DNA from: an uncultured Faecalibacterium sp. | Lineage (GTDB): Bacteria > Bacillota > Clostridia > Oscillospirales > Ruminococcaceae | Direction: 5' to 3' | NCBI GenBank assembly: GCA_945982465.1 | Contig: CAMFSB010000001.1 | Coordinates: forward strand, 1 to 25,236 | Length of the DNA: 25,236 nucleotides | Part shown: in pieces, positions 24,676 through 25,236 of the stretch | Numbering within the stretch: the stretch's first letter is position 1 | How the letters are laid out: the number at the start of each line of letters is the position of its first letter | Translations under genes and position numbers: made by a program | The notes under the pieces: model-generated | The model's input: only the letters and a program-made list of their open reading frames with translations | Told to the model about the DNA's origin: nothing | Database searches by the model: none

Positions 24676-25236
24676 ATGGAGATCGCAAAAAAGATAGAGT
24701 TGTTCCGCGAGCTGGTGCGCTGCGGCGGCGAGGTGTATCTCTGGTGCTATGATGCGCAGGGCACCCTGCTGGAAAGCAACTGCCCGGAGGAGGAATTCCT
24801 TTCCAGCGTTTTTTCGGTGTTTGGCTGCAGGGATCACATGCTGACCCACTGGAAAGATCATACCAATCCCATTACGCTGGGCAGCGGCATCGGGCTGGTG
24901 TGGAGCGCCGCCTTTGAGCAGCGGGAGGGCCAGCCGTTCCGGGCATGGGTCATCGGGCCGTTTTTTTATACCGATGTGAGCATGAGAAGCATCGAAAACG
25001 GCTTTCGGGCCTATGCGGGGCTGGAAGTGAGCGTGGCGTGGAAATCCCATCTGCTGGAGCTGATGCGCCGCATCCCCACTGTGCCCCATCTGGTGAACAC
25101 CCAGTATCTTCTGATGCTGCATTACTGCCTGACCGGCGAGCATCTGACCCCCAGCGACCTGGGCAGCCTGACCGCTGTGCCACTGCCGCAAAACGAGGCG
25201 CAGCCCGTTCACCGAGACCGGCACAAGGTCTGGGCC
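24676..25236 (+). CDS. Partial AraC-type regulator, N-terminal sensor region
   Basis: An open frame of 187 codons from ATG 24676 runs off the window end without a stop. AAAGG lies about 12 nt before the ATG. The protein begins MEIAKKIELFRELVRCGGEV and contains LLESNCPEEEF, GCRDHMLTHWKDH, a GLVWSAAFE strand, VIGPFFYTDVS and LLMLHYCLTGEHLTPSDL. This pattern is familiar from the N-terminal domain of roughly 400-aa AraC-family regulators that sit beside glycosidase operons in Clostridia. The helix-turn-helix itself would lie beyond the window, so the family is inferred. Its divergent position makes it the likely regulator of the GH2-GH43-GH78 unit. Confidence 0.75.
   Translation, partial: MEIAKKIELFRELVRCGGEVYLWCYDAQGTLLESNCPEEEFLSSVFSVFGCRDHMLTHWKDHTNPITLGSGIGLVWSAAFEQREGQPFRAWVIGPFFYTDVSMRSIENGFRAYAGLEVSVAWKSHLLELMRRIPTVPHLVNTQYLLMLHYCLTGEHLTPSDLGSLTAVPLPQNEAQPVHRDRHKVWA

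Noticed and set aside
20982..24752. Plus-strand open frame of 1256 codons
   Set aside because: It is antisense to the GH43 and GH2 genes with intact catalytic residues; it has no ribosome binding site or recognisable domain.

Overview
The window is about 65% G+C and reads like the chromosome of a Gram-positive anaerobe of the gut Oscillospiraceae type (Faecalibacterium, Subdoligranulum or Gemmiger-like). The reasons are AGGAGG-type ribosome binding sites before most starts, SigA-type promoters, a glycyl-radical enzyme with its activase, and cytoplasmic plant-glycan hydrolases without signal peptides. The genus is inferred from style; no rRNA or marker gene is present. Almost all of the window is sugar catabolism, with no sign of phage, transposon or CRISPR.

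Region 1 (1-1690): inverted repeats, then a single aldehyde dehydrogenase gene with its own promoter and a perfect terminator. Region 2 (1778-7732, plus strand): a tightly overlapping operon of a TetR-type regulator, a GH2 beta-galactosidase-like gene broken by a small internal deletion, a GPH-family sugar:cation symporter and a GH36 alpha-galactosidase. It is led by a consensus promoter with a palindrome over the start site and closed by a 15-bp hairpin terminator. It looks like a galactoside uptake and cleavage unit.

Region 3 (7790-16377, minus strand, read right to left): a GH30 glycosidase, a xylulokinase-like FGGY kinase, a DUF4867 protein, an L-fucose/L-arabinose isomerase-type enzyme and a small transaldolase/F6P aldolase. 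These are followed, behind a separate perfect promoter, by a YjjI-type glycyl-radical enzyme and its YjjW-type radical-SAM activase. The logic is: release a sugar, isomerise it, phosphorylate it, and pass it into pentose-phosphate metabolism. The AraC-type regulator gene lies immediately upstream (16442-17359). Between it and GH30 are a terminator and two identical 10-bp direct repeats exactly 21 bp apart, a textbook AraC-type binding arrangement.

Region 4 (17498-24584, minus strand): a four-gene unit of GH2, GH43 with C-terminal beta-sandwich modules, a sugar phosphate isomerase/epimerase-like TIM barrel and a GH78 alpha-L-rhamnosidase, separated by only 3-9 bp. The enzyme set suggests trimming of imported rhamnose-, arabinose- and galactose-containing oligosaccharides. 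It is divergent from a partial plus-strand gene (24676 to the window end) whose N-terminal region resembles the sensor part of AraC-type regulators. No transporter for regions 3 and 4 lies in the window.

The best candidates for something undescribed are the glycyl-radical pair with a structured leader beside a pentose operon, the DUF4867 gene embedded in that operon, and the three regulator/operator arrangements.
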